A DNA stretch of 64,000 bases from Halichoerus grypus (taxonomy: Eukaryota > Chordata > Mammalia > Carnivora > Phocidae): the NCBI RefSeq assembly GCF_964656455.1, contig NC_135716.1, positions 80,378,484-80,442,483 of the forward strand. Reading direction: 5' to 3'. Positions within the stretch are counted from its first letter, which is position 1; each line of letters begins with the position of its first letter. Under the pieces are notes generated by a model. The model ran no database searches, was not told the origin of the DNA, and saw only the letters and a program-made list of their open reading frames with translations. Below are positions 23,401-34,378 of this stretch, piece by piece. Both the position numbers and the translations under genes were made by a program.

Positions 23401-23825
23401 AAGTTCAATTTACTTAGCAAACAGATAAGACTTTCTATCTCAACCTGGGGCATCTGGGAAGAATGCCCAAGCAATATGATTTGTTTTAATCTATTACAGT
23501 TATTATCCTTAATGATCCACAAATCATTCCATCTGTAGCCTCTTCCTTATGATGCAACTCTAGTAGAATTTGAGAGTGTGTGTTCTTGATTTCTTGACAA
23601 GATATTCTGGTCTTGTACACTTCCTGCCCCACACCTGGAATTAGCCGAACCTCTAAAAAGATCTGGTCTCTTTTATTAGGAAATAATATTTAAGGATCAT
23701 AGTCTGTATGCTAGAAGTTTTAAATTCAATATTTTTTAAAATAATAAAAAGAAACTCAAACTTCACATAGGAGGTTTAGTTTCTGAAATCATAGAGTTAA
23801 ATAAAAATGGTGTTATAGGAGATAG

Positions 23826-24005
23826 CATGAAGTAATAGGAAGAAAATGGATAGATCTAAACCCAAATCCACAGTCTACCAGCATCAAGTCAATCTCTCGT
23901 AGGTTATCTCCTCATGTCCAAAATGGAGACATCATTACGTTCTTTAGGATAATGGTGGAGGTTAGATGAGGAGATGCAGTTAAAGCACCTGGTGACTGCA
24001 TATTC
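23826..24005 (+). repeat. MIR SINE, sense
   Basis: The order of blocks fits MIR: CTAAACCCAAATCCACAG (for GGGTTCGAATCC), ACCAGCATCAAGTCAATCTC, TATCTCCTCATGTCCAAAATGGAGA (core CTCATCTGTAAAATGGGGA), GGTTAGATGAGGAGATGCAG and AAAGCACCTGG. The core is clear; the ends are approximate. Confidence 0.7.
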
Positions 24006-24029
24006 CATATCTCATTGAATGGAAAAGGC

Positions 24030-24303
24030 CATAGATTACCAGATGCCCTTCAGCTTCCATGGCCACACATTGTCATTAGAATAAAGGCCAAACCCCACCT
24101 GTCTTGTCAAACTCTGCATGACTGGCCCCAGAGCCCTCTGGTTCCACCTCCTAGTGCCTCCTCTCAATCTCTGGTTCTAGCTTCACAGGTTGCTTCCAGC
24201 AACTGGCTCTCAGCTCTTCCATAGGCTGTTCTGTCTGCTGGAAGCTCTCTCCATGGGGTTCACTCCTCTATTGTTCAGACTTCGTTTTAAATAACTATCT
24301 GGC
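24030..24303 (+). repeat. L2 LINE 3' portion, sense
   Basis: AAAGGCCAAACCCCACCTGTC, CTGCATGACTGGCCCCAG, CAACTGGCTCTCAGC and GGCTGTTCTGTCTGCTGGAAGC follow the order of the L2 3' region (CCTGCATGATCTGGCCCC ... CTGTTCCCTCTGCCTGGAA). A (A)14 run follows near 24305. Coding potential is gone. Confidence 0.65.
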
Positions 24304-24749
24304 AAAGAAAAAAAAAAAAACTTCTTTGTTCTATCCTCTCAGTATGTAATATAGGAGGCTGTTGTTTCTTAACCTGGGTTATCAGATCATGTCTTTCCAC
24401 ATTCACTCAAATATAACACTCTGTCTAAAGTCTCTGTTTGGAACTTGAGGATCAAAAAAGTCAAACTTCATGTAATTACATATTAGGCAGTGCTAATGGC
24501 GTAAGTGTTCTAAAGCCCTTTCATCAAAGCACTATCAGTTGTATTGATGGGATATCACTTTTAGCATGGTAGTGGAAATTTTGGAAACCAAGATTATTTC
24601 TTCCCAAATTTTGGCCGAGATAGTAAAATATTTTATAAACAATGATGAAGGTAGTTATAAAATGTTCTTATGGAAGTTAATCTAGAACTCTCTCTAAAAT
24701 GCTCATAAATACTGTAGGTCCTTAAATTATATGTCACAGGGAACAAGTA
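24304..24749. other. Unique sequence with a poly-A run
   Basis: Starts with an A-rich run at about 24306-24321. The rest shows no recognisable feature. Confidence 0.5.
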
Positions 24750-24905
24750 CTGATTTGACTACTTATTAGATGTGGATCAAAGGAGAAAACCACTTAACAT
24801 AACTGGGCATCAGTTTTCTCTGCTAAAAACTGGGAATAATAACAATTCCTAGGTCACAAAATTGTTGTAAGGATTAAATAAAACAATGGAGGTAAAACAA
24901 TTGCA
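24750..24905 (+). repeat. MIR SINE, sense
   Basis: AAACCACTTAACATAACTGGGCATCAGTTTTCTCTGC, AACTGGGAATAATAACAATTCCTAGG and TTGTTGTAAGGATTAAATAAA match the MIR blocks CACTTAACCTCTCTGAGCCTCAG, AATGGGGATAATAATAG and GTTGTGAGGATTAAATGA in order. Confidence 0.8.
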
Positions 24906-24929
24906 GGATTGCCTGTTGAACTTCTGCTT

Positions 24930-26540
24930 CCAACCCAGATAGAATAACAGGAGCCTTTTTACCCTCCTGGCTAAAACAATCACCACCGCAAAAAAATACA
25001 CATAAAATATATGAAAGAAAGTTTTTCAAGACACTGATATCAGACAACAAAGAAAAGTAATCCCCAAGAGAGGAGAATCAGACCAGGGGAGCCCTGAGAT
25101 TGCTCAGCTAACCACCTCAGGAGAGTTCCTGGCCATGGCATGGGGGAGGGGACCCCAAGCAGAGGTTGGCAGACCCCTGAGGTGAAAAGATGAAGCTGAG
25201 ACTCTGCAGAGATCCCAAGAAAGCTAGTGTTGGCAGAACTGGAGAGGAGAGAAAACTCTGTAAATCTGCAGACAGTCCCTCTCATGTATTCAATTCATTA
25301 CTGATCATTGCAGCATGGCTGGGGAAAAGAGTATCTGAAAGGAGTAGAGGTAAGAGTGCTCAGCTTTCACACAGTGCTGGAAATAGTGATTCTTCCCACC
25401 AGCCAGAGTGGAAAAAGTCATGACTCACCAGGCACTGGACAGAGTACTCAGGAGGGTTTTAACTCCATGGTGGGAGTTAACGTGTGTTTTAATGGGGTTT
25501 TAACTCTATCGCCCAAGAGTGAGTACTGCCTGGTCCCACCTACCAAATCTTAAAAGCAGTACATGAGATCCAACAAGATAAAATTCAGGATGTCTGTCAC
25601 ATCATTAAATTAAATTAGCAGGCACACTAAGAAGCAGGAAAATATAACCCATAACCAGGATCAAAATCAATAAATCAAAACCAACAGCTGACACAGATGT
25701 TAAAATTAGCAAAGACATTAAAATTGTTAAGGTAACTGTATTTCCCATGTTCAAAAAGTTAAGTAGAGATATGGAAGATATAAACTTAAAAATTAAACTG
25801 CTATAAATGAAAACTATCATGTCTGAAATGAAAAATATACTGGGTGGAATTAATGGTGGAATAAACGTTGTTGAAGAAAATATTAGTGAACTTGAAAACA
25901 GAAATAGAATATATCTAAAATGAACCACAAAAAGGAAAAAGAATAAAAGATAATGAATAGAGCTTAATTGAACTGTGAGACAACTTCTGAAAAGGCATTT
26001 GAAGAGGAAGGGATGGGAATAGAAAAACAATTGAAGAAATAACTGAAATTTTCCCAAATTTGATGAAAACTATAAATTTAAGAAGCACAACAAAACTCGA
26101 GCAATAAAAAGGAAGAAACTGGAGCAAGGTACATTATCATCAAATTGTTCAAAACCAGTAATAAAGAGAAAATCTTTAAAGCAGCCAGAAAGAAAATTAA
26201 AGACATGTCACATAGAGGACCAAAAATGATATGACAACAGATTTCTAGCCAAAAGTATTACAAGCAAAGACAGTGGAGCAACATATTTAAAATACTGAAA
26301 CAAATAACTATCAACATAGAATTCTATTCAGGAGAAGAGATGAGAATCTTTCAAAAATAAAGGCTGAATAAAGATTTTTTAAGACCTACAAAAGCTGAAA
26401 GAATTCATCACCAGCCACCAATTTGCACTACAAGAAATGATAAAGGAATTTCTTCAGGCTATCAATTCATCAACAGAACATGACAATATTTATGGACCCA
26501 GTAAAAGAGCTTCAACATGATTGAAGGAAAAACCAATAGA
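24930..26540 (+). mobile_element. HAL1-like L1: 5' region and ORF1 relic, sense
   Basis: Relic of a half-L1 (HAL1)/L1M-type element. The 5' part shows GAAGCTGAGACTCTGCAG, AGTTTTAACTCCATGGTG and CCACCTACCAAATCTTAAAAG in the HAL1 order. The ORF1-like part follows from about 25560, with GAAGATATAAACTTAAAAATT, ATTAGTGAACTTGAAAACAG, GACAACTTCTGAAAAGGC, TTCCCAAATTTGATGAAAAC, CATCAAATTGTTCAAAACCAG, ACAGTGGAGCAACATATTTAAA and AAAGCTGAAAGAATTCATCACC. ORF1 encodes the RNA-binding chaperone of the element; here it has many stops and indels. Around 26540 it passes directly into ORF2 C-terminal sequence, without endonuclease or reverse-transcriptase regions. Confidence 0.72.
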
Positions 26541-27750
26541 GCTGCAAGATGACTCATGAAAGAAAAAATTTAATAAATTGGACTTTATTAATATTAAAAC
26601 CTTTTTCTCTACAAAATATACTATTAAGAGAATAATAAGTCAAGCCACAGGCTAGAAGAAAATATTTGCAAAACACATATCTGATAAAAGACTGGTATCC
26701 AAAAAATACAAAGAACTCTCAAAACTCAGCAATAAACAAACACATAACCCAGATTAAAAATGGGCAAAATAACTGAGCATTTCACCAAAGAAGATATGCA
26801 GATGGCAAACAAGCACTGAAGAGATGTTCGATATCATTTTTCATTAGGAAACTGAAAATTAAAACAAGAATGAGATACCATTACACACATATTAAAACAG
26901 TTAAAACTCAAAAAACTAACTATCAATTCTTGGTGAGGATGTGTAGCAACAAGAACTCCAGTTCATAAATGGTAAAAATACAAGTGATGCAGCCACTTTG
27001 GTAGATAGTTTGGTAGTTTTTCATAAAACATATCTTACCATATAATCCAGCGATTGTGCTCCTACTGTATTGAAAATTTTGTCCACAAAAAAACCTTACA
27101 CATATTTGTATAAAAGCTTTATCCATAACTGACCAAAGTAGAAGCAAACAACATGTCCCTCAACAGGTGAGTGGATAAACAAACAGTGATACAAACATAC
27201 AATGGGATACTATTCGGTGATAAAAAGGAATGCAGTATAAACTAATGATGTAATGTATGGGGATTAACATAACAATAAAAAAATTTAAAAAAAATTAGTT
27301 TAAAAAAAAAAAAAGGAATGCAGTATCAATCCACACAATGACAGGGATGAAATTTATGTGCAGACTGCTAAGTGAATTAAGTTACCTTGAAAATGCTATA
27401 TAATTGATGACTTCATTTACATGACATTCTGTAAAAGGCAGTGCCATAGGGTTGCAAAATAGATCCATGGTTGCCAGAAGTTTGGGGATAGGAAAGAGTG
27501 AAAAGATGAAGTACAGGGTTATTGTGAGGTAGAAAAAGTATTCTATAGATTACTATATTGGTAGATATATGACCCTATCTATTTATCAAAATCCATAGAA
27601 TTTTATAGCACAAAGAGTGAACATTCATGTATGCAAATTTTTGCAAATCTATTTATGAGGTCAGGGAATCCCAGGATGAAATGTGCAATGTGTATAAAAC
27701 AACTTCAGGGAAGGAGAGGAGGAAAAAGTGGTGCTGACCTAATTCACTTT
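26541..27750 (+). mobile_element. Old L1M ORF2 3' end, sense
   Basis: Decayed ORF2 C-terminus: TAAATTGGACTTTATTAATATTAAAAC, GAAAATATTTGCAAAACACATATC, AAATGGGCAAAATAACTGAGC, GGTGAGGATGTGTAGCAAC, TATAATCCAGCGATTGTGC, CATACAATGGGATACTATTCGG, then 3' UTR-like sequence. A 71-bp micro-L1 interrupts it at 27239-27309 and a later L1 3' end breaks it near 27752. It continues after that into 28120-29500. Confidence 0.8.
27222..27326 (+). mobile_element. Micro-L1: about 71 bp of L1 3' end with 17-bp TSD
   Basis: AAAAAGGAATGCAGTAT is present at 27222-27238 and again at 27310-27326. Between them lies only the last part of a carnivore L1: AACTAATGATGTAATGTATGG, GGATTAACATAACAATAAAA and an A-rich tail. The host L1M sequence continues on both sides. 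This is a complete retrotransposition event that was truncated almost at once. Confidence 0.94.
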
Positions 27751-27751
27751 A

Positions 27752-28120
27752 GAAGGAACTGGAGGGGATTATGCTAAGTGAAGTAAGTCAAGCAGAGAAA
27801 GACAATTATCATATGATTTCATTCATATGTAGAATATAAGCAATAGCACGGAGGACCACAGGGGAAGGGAGGGAAATCTGAAGGAGGAGAAATCAGAGAG
27901 GGAGATGAACAATGAGAGACTATGGACCCCAAGAAACAATATGGGGGTTTCAGAGGCGAGGGGGGTGGGGAAGGGGGTAACAGGGTGATGGGTATTGAGG
28001 AGGGCACGTGCTGTGATGAGCACTGGGTGTTGTATGCAACTAATGAGTCACTGAACACTACATCAAAAACTAATGATGTACTAAACAGTGGCTAACTGAA
28101 CATAATAATAAAAAAAAGAA
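27752..28120 (+). mobile_element. L1 3' end (carnivore type), sense, 5'-truncated
   Basis: Starts in the last part of ORF2 (GAACTGGAGGGGATTATGC), followed by GCAGAGAAAGACAATTATCATATG, the G-rich 3' UTR (GGCGAGGGGGGTGGGG), GGGCACGTGCTGTGATGAGC, CACTGGGTGTTGTATGC and an ACATAATAATAAAAAAAAG tail. It splits the old L1M 3' UTR. The TSD is short or eroded (AGAAG on both sides at most). Confidence 0.87.
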
Positions 28121-29500
28121 GTGAGTGGCGACTGTAAGACAAATGGCAAAAGAAACTGTCTACGGAGAGAACTGTGCTCTAGCTGATAAAGTTATTTCCC
28201 ATAGGGTATCCATTATCACTTCTGAAACCACCATACATGTGTACACATGTGTTCCTGGAATGGAATAATTAAGTAAATGGATGGTGGGTACTGGGACCCA
28301 GTTTTCTCACTGTTGGAGTAGAGCTTATAAACAAGCAAGAGAAAGCTTGAATATTCTCTATGGTAATGGATGAAAATTTGAGACATAAGCATGGGCTCAT
28401 GTTTACTAAGATGAAGATGATTTCATATTCATACTATTTATAGGTATGAGTGTAAACATGCAATAGCATAGACTCATATTTCCTTACTCTGCCAAGTGGG
28501 GGAGTTAGAAGCAATGACACCCCAGTAGCACCATGCACACCCAGCATCCAGGTCTTGGTCTTTAATACCATTCTCCAAAGGTACTGGAGCTCATTAGAAA
28601 TGCCTAATTCTAGGCCTGGGTCAGGAAATATGCAATATGGGCCAGGAGCATCTTGTAGTGCCAGAAAATAATGATGTCCTGAATGACGACACCAACAACA
28701 AAACAAAAAACCACAACTGTGCTGGGGTATGGAGAAAGGGATACAGGAGTCAACAAAAGAGTTCCCAATGGTAAATGCGACAATTTGAACAACAGAATAA
28801 GCTGAAGTATAAACAAATATCCATGATTCCATAATGATATAAATAAATGATTGGATATGTAAATAAATGAAGAATAGATAAATCTCTAATATAAAAAATT
28901 CTAAGTAACTCCCCACCCTTTAAGTGTGGGATCCACATAGGGACTTGTTTTCAAAAAATACAGTATGGAAAGTGGGGTAGGGGTGGGAGGAGTAATATTA
29001 CAGTAGAAAAACCAGACAAATGCCCCATCAGCCAGGTAATCAGATCAATATCAAAAGTGATAGGTCATTTTAAGAGTGTGTACCCTTGATATGATGTGAT
29101 AAGAATAGACCTTTGGCTCTGTGGTCTTCCTCCCCAAAATTCGTAACACCAATCTCATAAAAAAAAAAAAAAAAAAAATCAGATGACTTCCATCAGTCTA
29201 TAAAAATACCTGACCAGTACTCCTCAAAACTATCAATGTCACCAAAATCAAAGGAAACCTGAGAATCTGTCATAGACAACAGGGGCATAAAGATATATGT
29301 TTAAATGTGATGCGGTGCTCTGGATGGGAGGTCACTAGGTAAAACCAAGGAAATCTGAATAAAGTATGGACTTTAGTGAATGATGTGCCAACACTGGTTT
29401 ATTGGCTGTGACAATACTAACACTAGGGGGAACTGGGACAGAGTATACAGGAATCACCTGTACTATGTTTGTATTCAAACCTAAAATGAAAAGCTTATGA
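28121..29500 (+). mobile_element. Old L1M 3' UTR, sense
   Basis: This follows an old L1M-type 3' UTR from GTCTACGGAGAGAACTGTGC and CACCATACATGTGTACACATG to TGACCAGTACTCCTCAAAAC, GAATAAAGTATGGACTTTAG and CACCTGTACTATGTTTG. It has an internal (A)19 run at about 29159-29178. A shorter relative of the distal part is at 56395-56762. The subfamily (L1MC/L1ME class) is not resolved. Confidence 0.72.
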
Positions 29501-29610
29501 AAAGAATAATTATTTTTAAAAGCAGTGCTTGGCATATTATTTAACACCAGCATTAATTTTTTATTTATGATTAATTATTACTTATATTTATTTTTTCTTA
29601 ACTAGCAATA

Positions 29611-29817
29611 CCTAAGTGATTAATATTTTTTTTATTTTTTTTAGTATTTTATTTATTTATTTGACAGAGAGAGAGCACAAGCAGGGGGAGCGGCAGGCTC
29701 CCCGCCGAGCAAGGAGCCTGATGCAACGCTCGATCCCAGGACCCTGGGATCATGACCTGAGCTGAAGGCAGACACTTAACCGACTGAGCACCCAGGCACC
29801 CCTAACTGATTAATATT
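29611..29817 (-). mobile_element. Can-SINE, antisense, 16-17-bp TSD
   Basis: The reverse complement of the usual SINE: A/T tail, GACAGAGAGAGAGCAC, GGCAGGCTCCCCGCC, GATCCCAGGACCCTGGGATCATG, GCTGAAGGCAGACAC and the CCCAGGCACCCC end. CCTAAGTGATTAATATT (29611-29627) and CCTAACTGATTAATATT (29801-29817) form a TSD with one mismatch. The CATGATCCCAGGGTCCTGGGATC core puts it in the same type as the SINEs at 2972 and 3914. Confidence 0.95.
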
Positions 29818-29900
29818 ATTAAGCACCTATTTGTTTAAACATTTATTTGTTTTACTGTCAGTGACAATCTCATACTAAAGAATTGAATGTCTTAAGATAA

Positions 29901-30063
29901 AGCAATACACTAGGGCGCCTGGGTGACTCAGTCGGTTAAGTGTCAGACTCTTGATCTCAGCTCAGGTCTTGATCTCAGGGTTGTGAATTCAAGCCCTGTA
30001 CTGGGCTCCATGCTGGGCATGGAGCCTACTTAATAAAAATAAAATAATAATGCAGTATACTAG
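29901..30063 (+). mobile_element. Can-SINE, older short type, sense
   Basis: Has the GGCGCCTGGGTGACTCAGTCGG head, then TCTTGATCTCAGCTCAGG and CTTGATCTCAGGGTTGTGAATTC, which mark an older subtype. It lacks the CT-rich segment and ends CCTACTTAATAAAAATAAAATAATAA. An eroded TSD is seen: AGCAATACACTAG (29901-29913) against TGCAGTATACTAG (30051-30063). Confidence 0.92.
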
Positions 30064-30594
30064 TAGTCAAGCCAGGAACAGATACAGATTTTAAGATCCT
30101 CATTTTGAAAGTAAAAATACAACGTCATCCATACAATATTAGGTTCAGGGCCTTTAAAGGTCTGCCTTGCAACTGCACGGCCCTGCAGCTGCACTTCATG
30201 GGCTTCATTGTTCACCCCTGGACCAACCCATACAAGTATCTCTTACCCAGTTGAGTGGTAAGTTCACAAGGTTAGGAAATTTACCAACTGCTTCTGAGAA
30301 TTGAGTGTGTGAATTACAGAAATTTAACCCTGGCAATTTAATAGGCCCTATGAAAAGGAATAAATTGGCAGAAAATTAAGTAGATTAGAAAGTAGGTTAA
30401 GGAATATAACAAGAGGCAACACGTTAATCCAAGCCAGTCATCATACAAAAATCATCCATGTAGACAATCTGCAGACCAGTGCCTAAAATGATACCTTGTG
30501 GTTGGTTTGCATCAGAATCCTAAGACCTAACAATGGTTAAAAGTATAAAAATAGTTCCCATAGCTCTCTTGGCTAAGTGTGATACTTTCATATC
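30064..30594. other. Unique sequence, nothing recognised
   Basis: No repeat, gene or RNA was recognised in this 530 bases. Confidence 0.5.
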
Positions 30595-30715
30595 CTAATT
30601 AAGCATCTCTGGGTGTCAAGCATAGTCCTGGTAGTTGAAGGGAAAGTAAAGAAATGCACAGCTCCCATCAAAGGCCTGTCCCTGAAAGACACGCAGGTCT
30701 AAACACGAGTGCAAG
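30595..30715 (-). repeat. L2 LINE 3' end, antisense, diverged
   Basis: TTAAGCATCTCTGGGTGTCAAGCATAGTCCTGGTAGTTGAAGG fits the reversed L2 terminus (GAGCACCTACTGTGTGCCAGGCACTGTTCTAGG), followed by a CATCAAAGGCCTGTCCCTG-type block. Only short homology, so tentative. Confidence 0.5.
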
Positions 30716-32309
30716 TACAATCTGTCTTCCTGTACTAACTCCTCTCGCCTGCGATACCAGCTGCAGTCCCCTCGCCAATCAGAATGCACAGGTAATTAGC
30801 TCCTGTGCAAGCTGAAGGGTCCCAACATGTTTGAGCAGGTTGGCATCAAGGGTTTAAGATGCACCTGTTTACGATTAGCTACAATGGATTCCATACACCA
30901 CACCTCATTTCTTGGAGGGAAGGAAGAACTTGTTTGAGCAATGATCGCCACCTTTTTCTCTCCTCCAGTTTTGTTATTGACAAAGCCATCTCAAACTCAT
31001 TCACCTGGTCTGCTTTTAACGTTCTTTCTCTCCAAACCTGCTGCAAATTAATGTATTTAAACTGCCTAGTTAAACTCACCAAATAACTCTTCTTCCCGTC
31101 ACTTTGCTGTCATAGGGAAACCTGGCCTGCCTCCCAGAATATGTTGATGCCAAAACACCATACCTGCCCTGGACTGTAGACCCCAGGAGCTGTGCTGTGT
31201 CACTTCTTCTCATCATAGTTAGAGCCAAACATAAGAGGAAGAGATGGGACGCTAGCTCCCTCAGCGAGCTTTCCATGGGAGTCCTTTGTGTGTTGTTCTA
31301 TCCAAGAGGGGCACCCACAGGGGGGCGCACACAAGAGCATGGAGCAATCTGCATAGACCTATGAGCATAATGTAGACAAATTCCCATCTCCACTCTGACT
31401 GACAGAACTGAGAGCCAAAGACGAATAGGTTAAATGAGTATTTCGTCATCATCTTAAGTGGTTAGATAAAGCTAATGATAATTCTGAGTTACCATCCAAC
31501 ACTAATAGGAAAACAGATTTTTTTTCTTTCAAATGTACCTGATCTCTCTCTCTTTCTTTTTAATTTTCCTTCAAAAGATAAATACTTGTTGGTCTTTTTT
31601 TACTGTGCAATGGATAATACAGATGCCATCCCCATTTCTACAACACATACTCACTTAAGATCCAGGGCTACAGGCATGGGAGGTGCAGAGTTGCCACACT
31701 GAGTTTCACAGACCACCCACTTAACCACAGGGTCAATTCCAGCTTACCAACCCACCTTCAGGTGTGAGAACTAAGACTGAGCAGACAGAGTTAGAAAAGG
31801 ACACGTCCACCCTCAAGAATTTCCTCAGAACTTCAATTAAAGACCCACCCCTCTACCCACAGCCCAGTCAACCTTGGAGACTTCCAATAAGAAGGCAAAA
31901 GCATGGTCCAGTTGCTCATCCTAAACACAGATTCTTCCAGACCACTGGAAGACCATCTTCCTCCAGACCACTGAGTCCTCAGATGTACTGGGACTCCTCT
32001 GGGCCTGTGACATGGGTGCTGGCCAGTACTTGTGAAGATTTCTCTGTGATCTCTGCAGATTTATAGAAACCTACCTAGATTCCAGGGGCAGCACCAGTCC
32101 TGAAAAAAGTCATCTGGACCCTGGCCTGCCTCCATCCTCTTCCTCAGCCATCTATCACTGCCCTTAGATCCTTTGCCCCTCACCAATTACACTTCAGTGT
32201 GGTAAGATGAGAATTTGAAGTGTTGGGCTTATAGAGAAAATTTAGGCAAATGAAGAAAAGACGATGGAGCATAAGGTCTTTTTAGATCTCTGAAATTAGT
32301 CACCTGGCC
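30716..32309. other. Unique sequence, nothing recognised
   Basis: About 1.6 kb with somewhat raised GC. Open frames such as 31764-32066 have no domain, no flanking splice signals of note and no repeat identity. Confidence 0.45.
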
Positions 32310-32476
32310 AAGGACAGCAGTGATTCCTAAAATTAAATAGTGCATCAGAATCACCTAGAAAACTATAACAAAAAGACAGGTCCCATGCCCAGTGGCTCTG
32401 ACTGATTGCAACTGGAGTTGGGCTGCATGCCTTTGCAATCCTATGTATACCAAAATTTGAGAATCACTTGTTAGGG
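32310..32476 (+). repeat. MER5-like hAT-Charlie DNA transposon relic
   Basis: Begins CAGCAGTGATTCCTAAAATTAAATAG, then TGCATCAGAATCACCTAGAAAAC, CCCATGCCCAGTGGCTCTGACTGATT, GGCTGCATGCCTTTGCAATCC and ends AAAATTTGAGAATCACTTG. This is the order of the short non-autonomous MER5A/B elements (TGCATCAGAATCACCTGG ... TTTGAGAACCACTG). It never coded a protein; extinct in mammals. Confidence 0.72.
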
Positions 32477-32581
32477 CAACTCTGTCAGGTACTATTGTAT
32501 ACCAAGACTCCTTGGCATTGGGATCTATGTTGAATTTCTGAGTCGTCATTCTAGTTAAATTCCACTAGGATGGAAACAGTT

Positions 32582-32616
32582 CATTTACTCAACAAATATT
32601 TATTAAATGTCGAACA
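32582..32616 (-). repeat. L2 terminus, antisense, split by the next SINE
   Basis: TCATTTACTCAACAAATATTTATTAAATG is the reversed L2 end. After the SINE the continuation AAATGCTTACTGAACAG and ATACCAGGCAAA corresponds to the GAGCGCCTACTATGTGCCAGGCA block. Confidence 0.55.
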
Positions 32617-32843
32617 GGGCCACCTGGGTGGCTCAGTCGGTTAAGTGTCTGCCTTCGGCTCAGGTCATGATCCCAGGGTCCTGGGATCGAGCCACACGTC
32701 GGGCTCCCTGCTCCATGAGGAGCCTGCTTCTCCCTCTCTCTCTGCCGATCCCCCTGCTTGTGCTTGTTCTCATTTTCTCTCTCTCTAATAAATAAATAAA
32801 TAAAATCTTTTAAAAAATAAATAAATAAATGCTTACTGAACAG
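32605..32843 (+). mobile_element. Can-SINE, sense, unequal TSD
   Basis: The body is about 32617-32826, with GGGCCACCTGGGTGGCTCAGTCGG, GTCTGCCTTCGGCTCAGG, CATGATCCCAGGGTCCTGGG, CT-rich tract and (AAAT)n tail. Left AAATGTCGAACAG (32605-32617) and right AAATGCTTACTGAACAG (32827-32843) match except for a few bases missing on the left. The right copy fits the L2 host sequence better, so the loss is probably on the left. Confidence 0.9.
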
Positions 32844-33756
32844 AAATACCAGGCAAATATATATAGAGAGAAATATAAGTCTATACATGTATGTCTGCTC
32901 TAAGACTATGTCTCAAAAGTTAAGTTGCCTGCAGTTTCAGAAAAAAAAAGTATTTAAGCTTTGGACTTCTTTATCATGTTACATAAACCAATACCAGGAT
33001 TCATCACTTTCCAGAAACTAAAATGCCTCTGTGTGCAACTAGTTGTGTCCATTTGGAGGAAATTATAAGCCTCTCTTCCCTTGAAGGTTTTTCACCCCAA
33101 CCCCCCAAAAATTTACATTTCAAAATCATGTTTATTAAGAACTAGGGAGGTACCAATATAGAATACAAAATGATACACAAGTAAATAATATTTGTTGAAT
33201 CCTACACTTAAGGTATTTCCATTTTCTTTCACCAAGAATTTTTCCTTTCCTCCTTTTTCCATTTCTCAGCTTTGCCACAAATATTTCTGTTTTTCTTTGG
33301 CATGGATTAGGAAAGAGATCATAATTACATAATACTGAATTTCTTGAATATGGGTGCTGTCTTAAGTACCTCTCTTAAGAAAATAAAGCTGGAGAAAATT
33401 CCACTGCAGATCGTGGAAGTCTGTCTTAAGGTGTCTCTTAGTTGATGACAGGATTTTCCTCCATTTTCACTGAAGGCATGGCCTACTTCTAGACTCATAT
33501 ATTTGTCGTGTTCAACCAGGACTTCCTTTGCTGACGTTGATCTCAAACAGGATAAATGGAAGGTTCTTGCCTTTGGTGAGAGTTTAAATCCAGTGCAGAT
33601 GACCTTCAAAGTCCAGAATGTCTCAGCTGTCCACCTTGTTGAGGGCCTCAGCTCTGGCCCTCTGCTAATCCTTCAGATATATTCCTTTATCTTCCTTTTC
33701 CCCCAAATTTCAAAATGCCTGTTCCACTTGGGTTATTTCATACATGCTCAGTGAAG
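32844..33756. other. Unique sequence, nothing recognised
   Basis: No repeat or gene was identified. Opposed open frames at 33325-33609 (minus) and 33503-33754 (plus) are short and featureless. Confidence 0.45.
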
Positions 33757-33985
33757 AAAACAAAAATGGGGGGCACCTGGGTGGCTCAGTTGGTTAAGCG
33801 ACTGCCTCCGGCTCCAGGTCATGATCCTGGAGTCCCGGGATCGAGTCCCACATCGGGCTCCCTGCTCGGCGGGGAGTCTGCTTCTCCGTCTGACCCTCCC
33901 CCCTCTCATGTGCTCTCTCTCTCTCATTCTCTCTTTCAAATAAATAAATACAATCTTAAAAAAAACAAAAAAAAACAAAAATGGG
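33757..33985 (+). mobile_element. Can-SINE (young GACTGCC type), 14-bp TSD
   Basis: AAAACAAAAATGGG flanks it at 33757-33770 and 33972-33985. The body has GGGCACCTGGGTGGCTCAGTTGG, GACTGCCTCCGGCTCC, CATGATCCTGGAGTCCCGGG, GATCGAGTCCCAC, (CT)n and an A-rich tail with C interruptions. Same subtype as 18922 and 50627. Confidence 0.95.
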
Positions 33986-34198
33986 AATTCAGAAATACAA
34001 TCTGATCCAAATGAAATTGTCTCCCTCTAAGCAAAGAAAGGTGATTTGACTGGGCCATGCTGTATGGCATGAACAAAAGTTGAAGTACATGGTGTGGGGC
34101 TTCCTTTATTATTCTGACCTTAGGCATGAACTCTGACCTGACAAACTGCTAAGTATCCAGAGACTGGAGCTATCCAAAGACCATTCTTTGACGATGGA

Positions 34199-34378
34199 AT
34201 GATGCTGTGCACCTGTGCCATCTAATAGGTAGCCACCAGTCACAGTGACTACTGAGCACCTGAAATGTGGCTGGTGTGACTGAGGAACTAAAGTGTTAGT
34301 TTCATTTAATATTAATTAATTTAAACTTAAATAGCAAAATGTGGCTCTTGGCTACTGTATTGCACAGTGCAGCTCTAG
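34199..34378 (+). repeat. MER3-like hAT DNA transposon relic
   Basis: TGCCATCTAATAGGTAGCCAC, ACTGAGCACCTGAAATGTGGC, GACTGAGGAACTAAAGTG, TTTCATTTAATATTAATTAATT, AAATAGCAAAATGTGGCTC and GGCTACTGTATTGCACAGTGC follow the MER3 consensus order. It is a short non-autonomous element; extinct in mammals. Confidence 0.85.

Noticed and set aside
25605..26127. 150-codon minus-strand frame with many Phe/Leu/Ser, like a multi-pass membrane protein
   Set aside because: It is the antisense of the A-rich HAL1/L1 ORF1 relic, so the hydrophobicity comes from composition.
28434..28938. 160-codon minus-strand frame
   Set aside because: Antisense of the old L1M 3' UTR; no domain.
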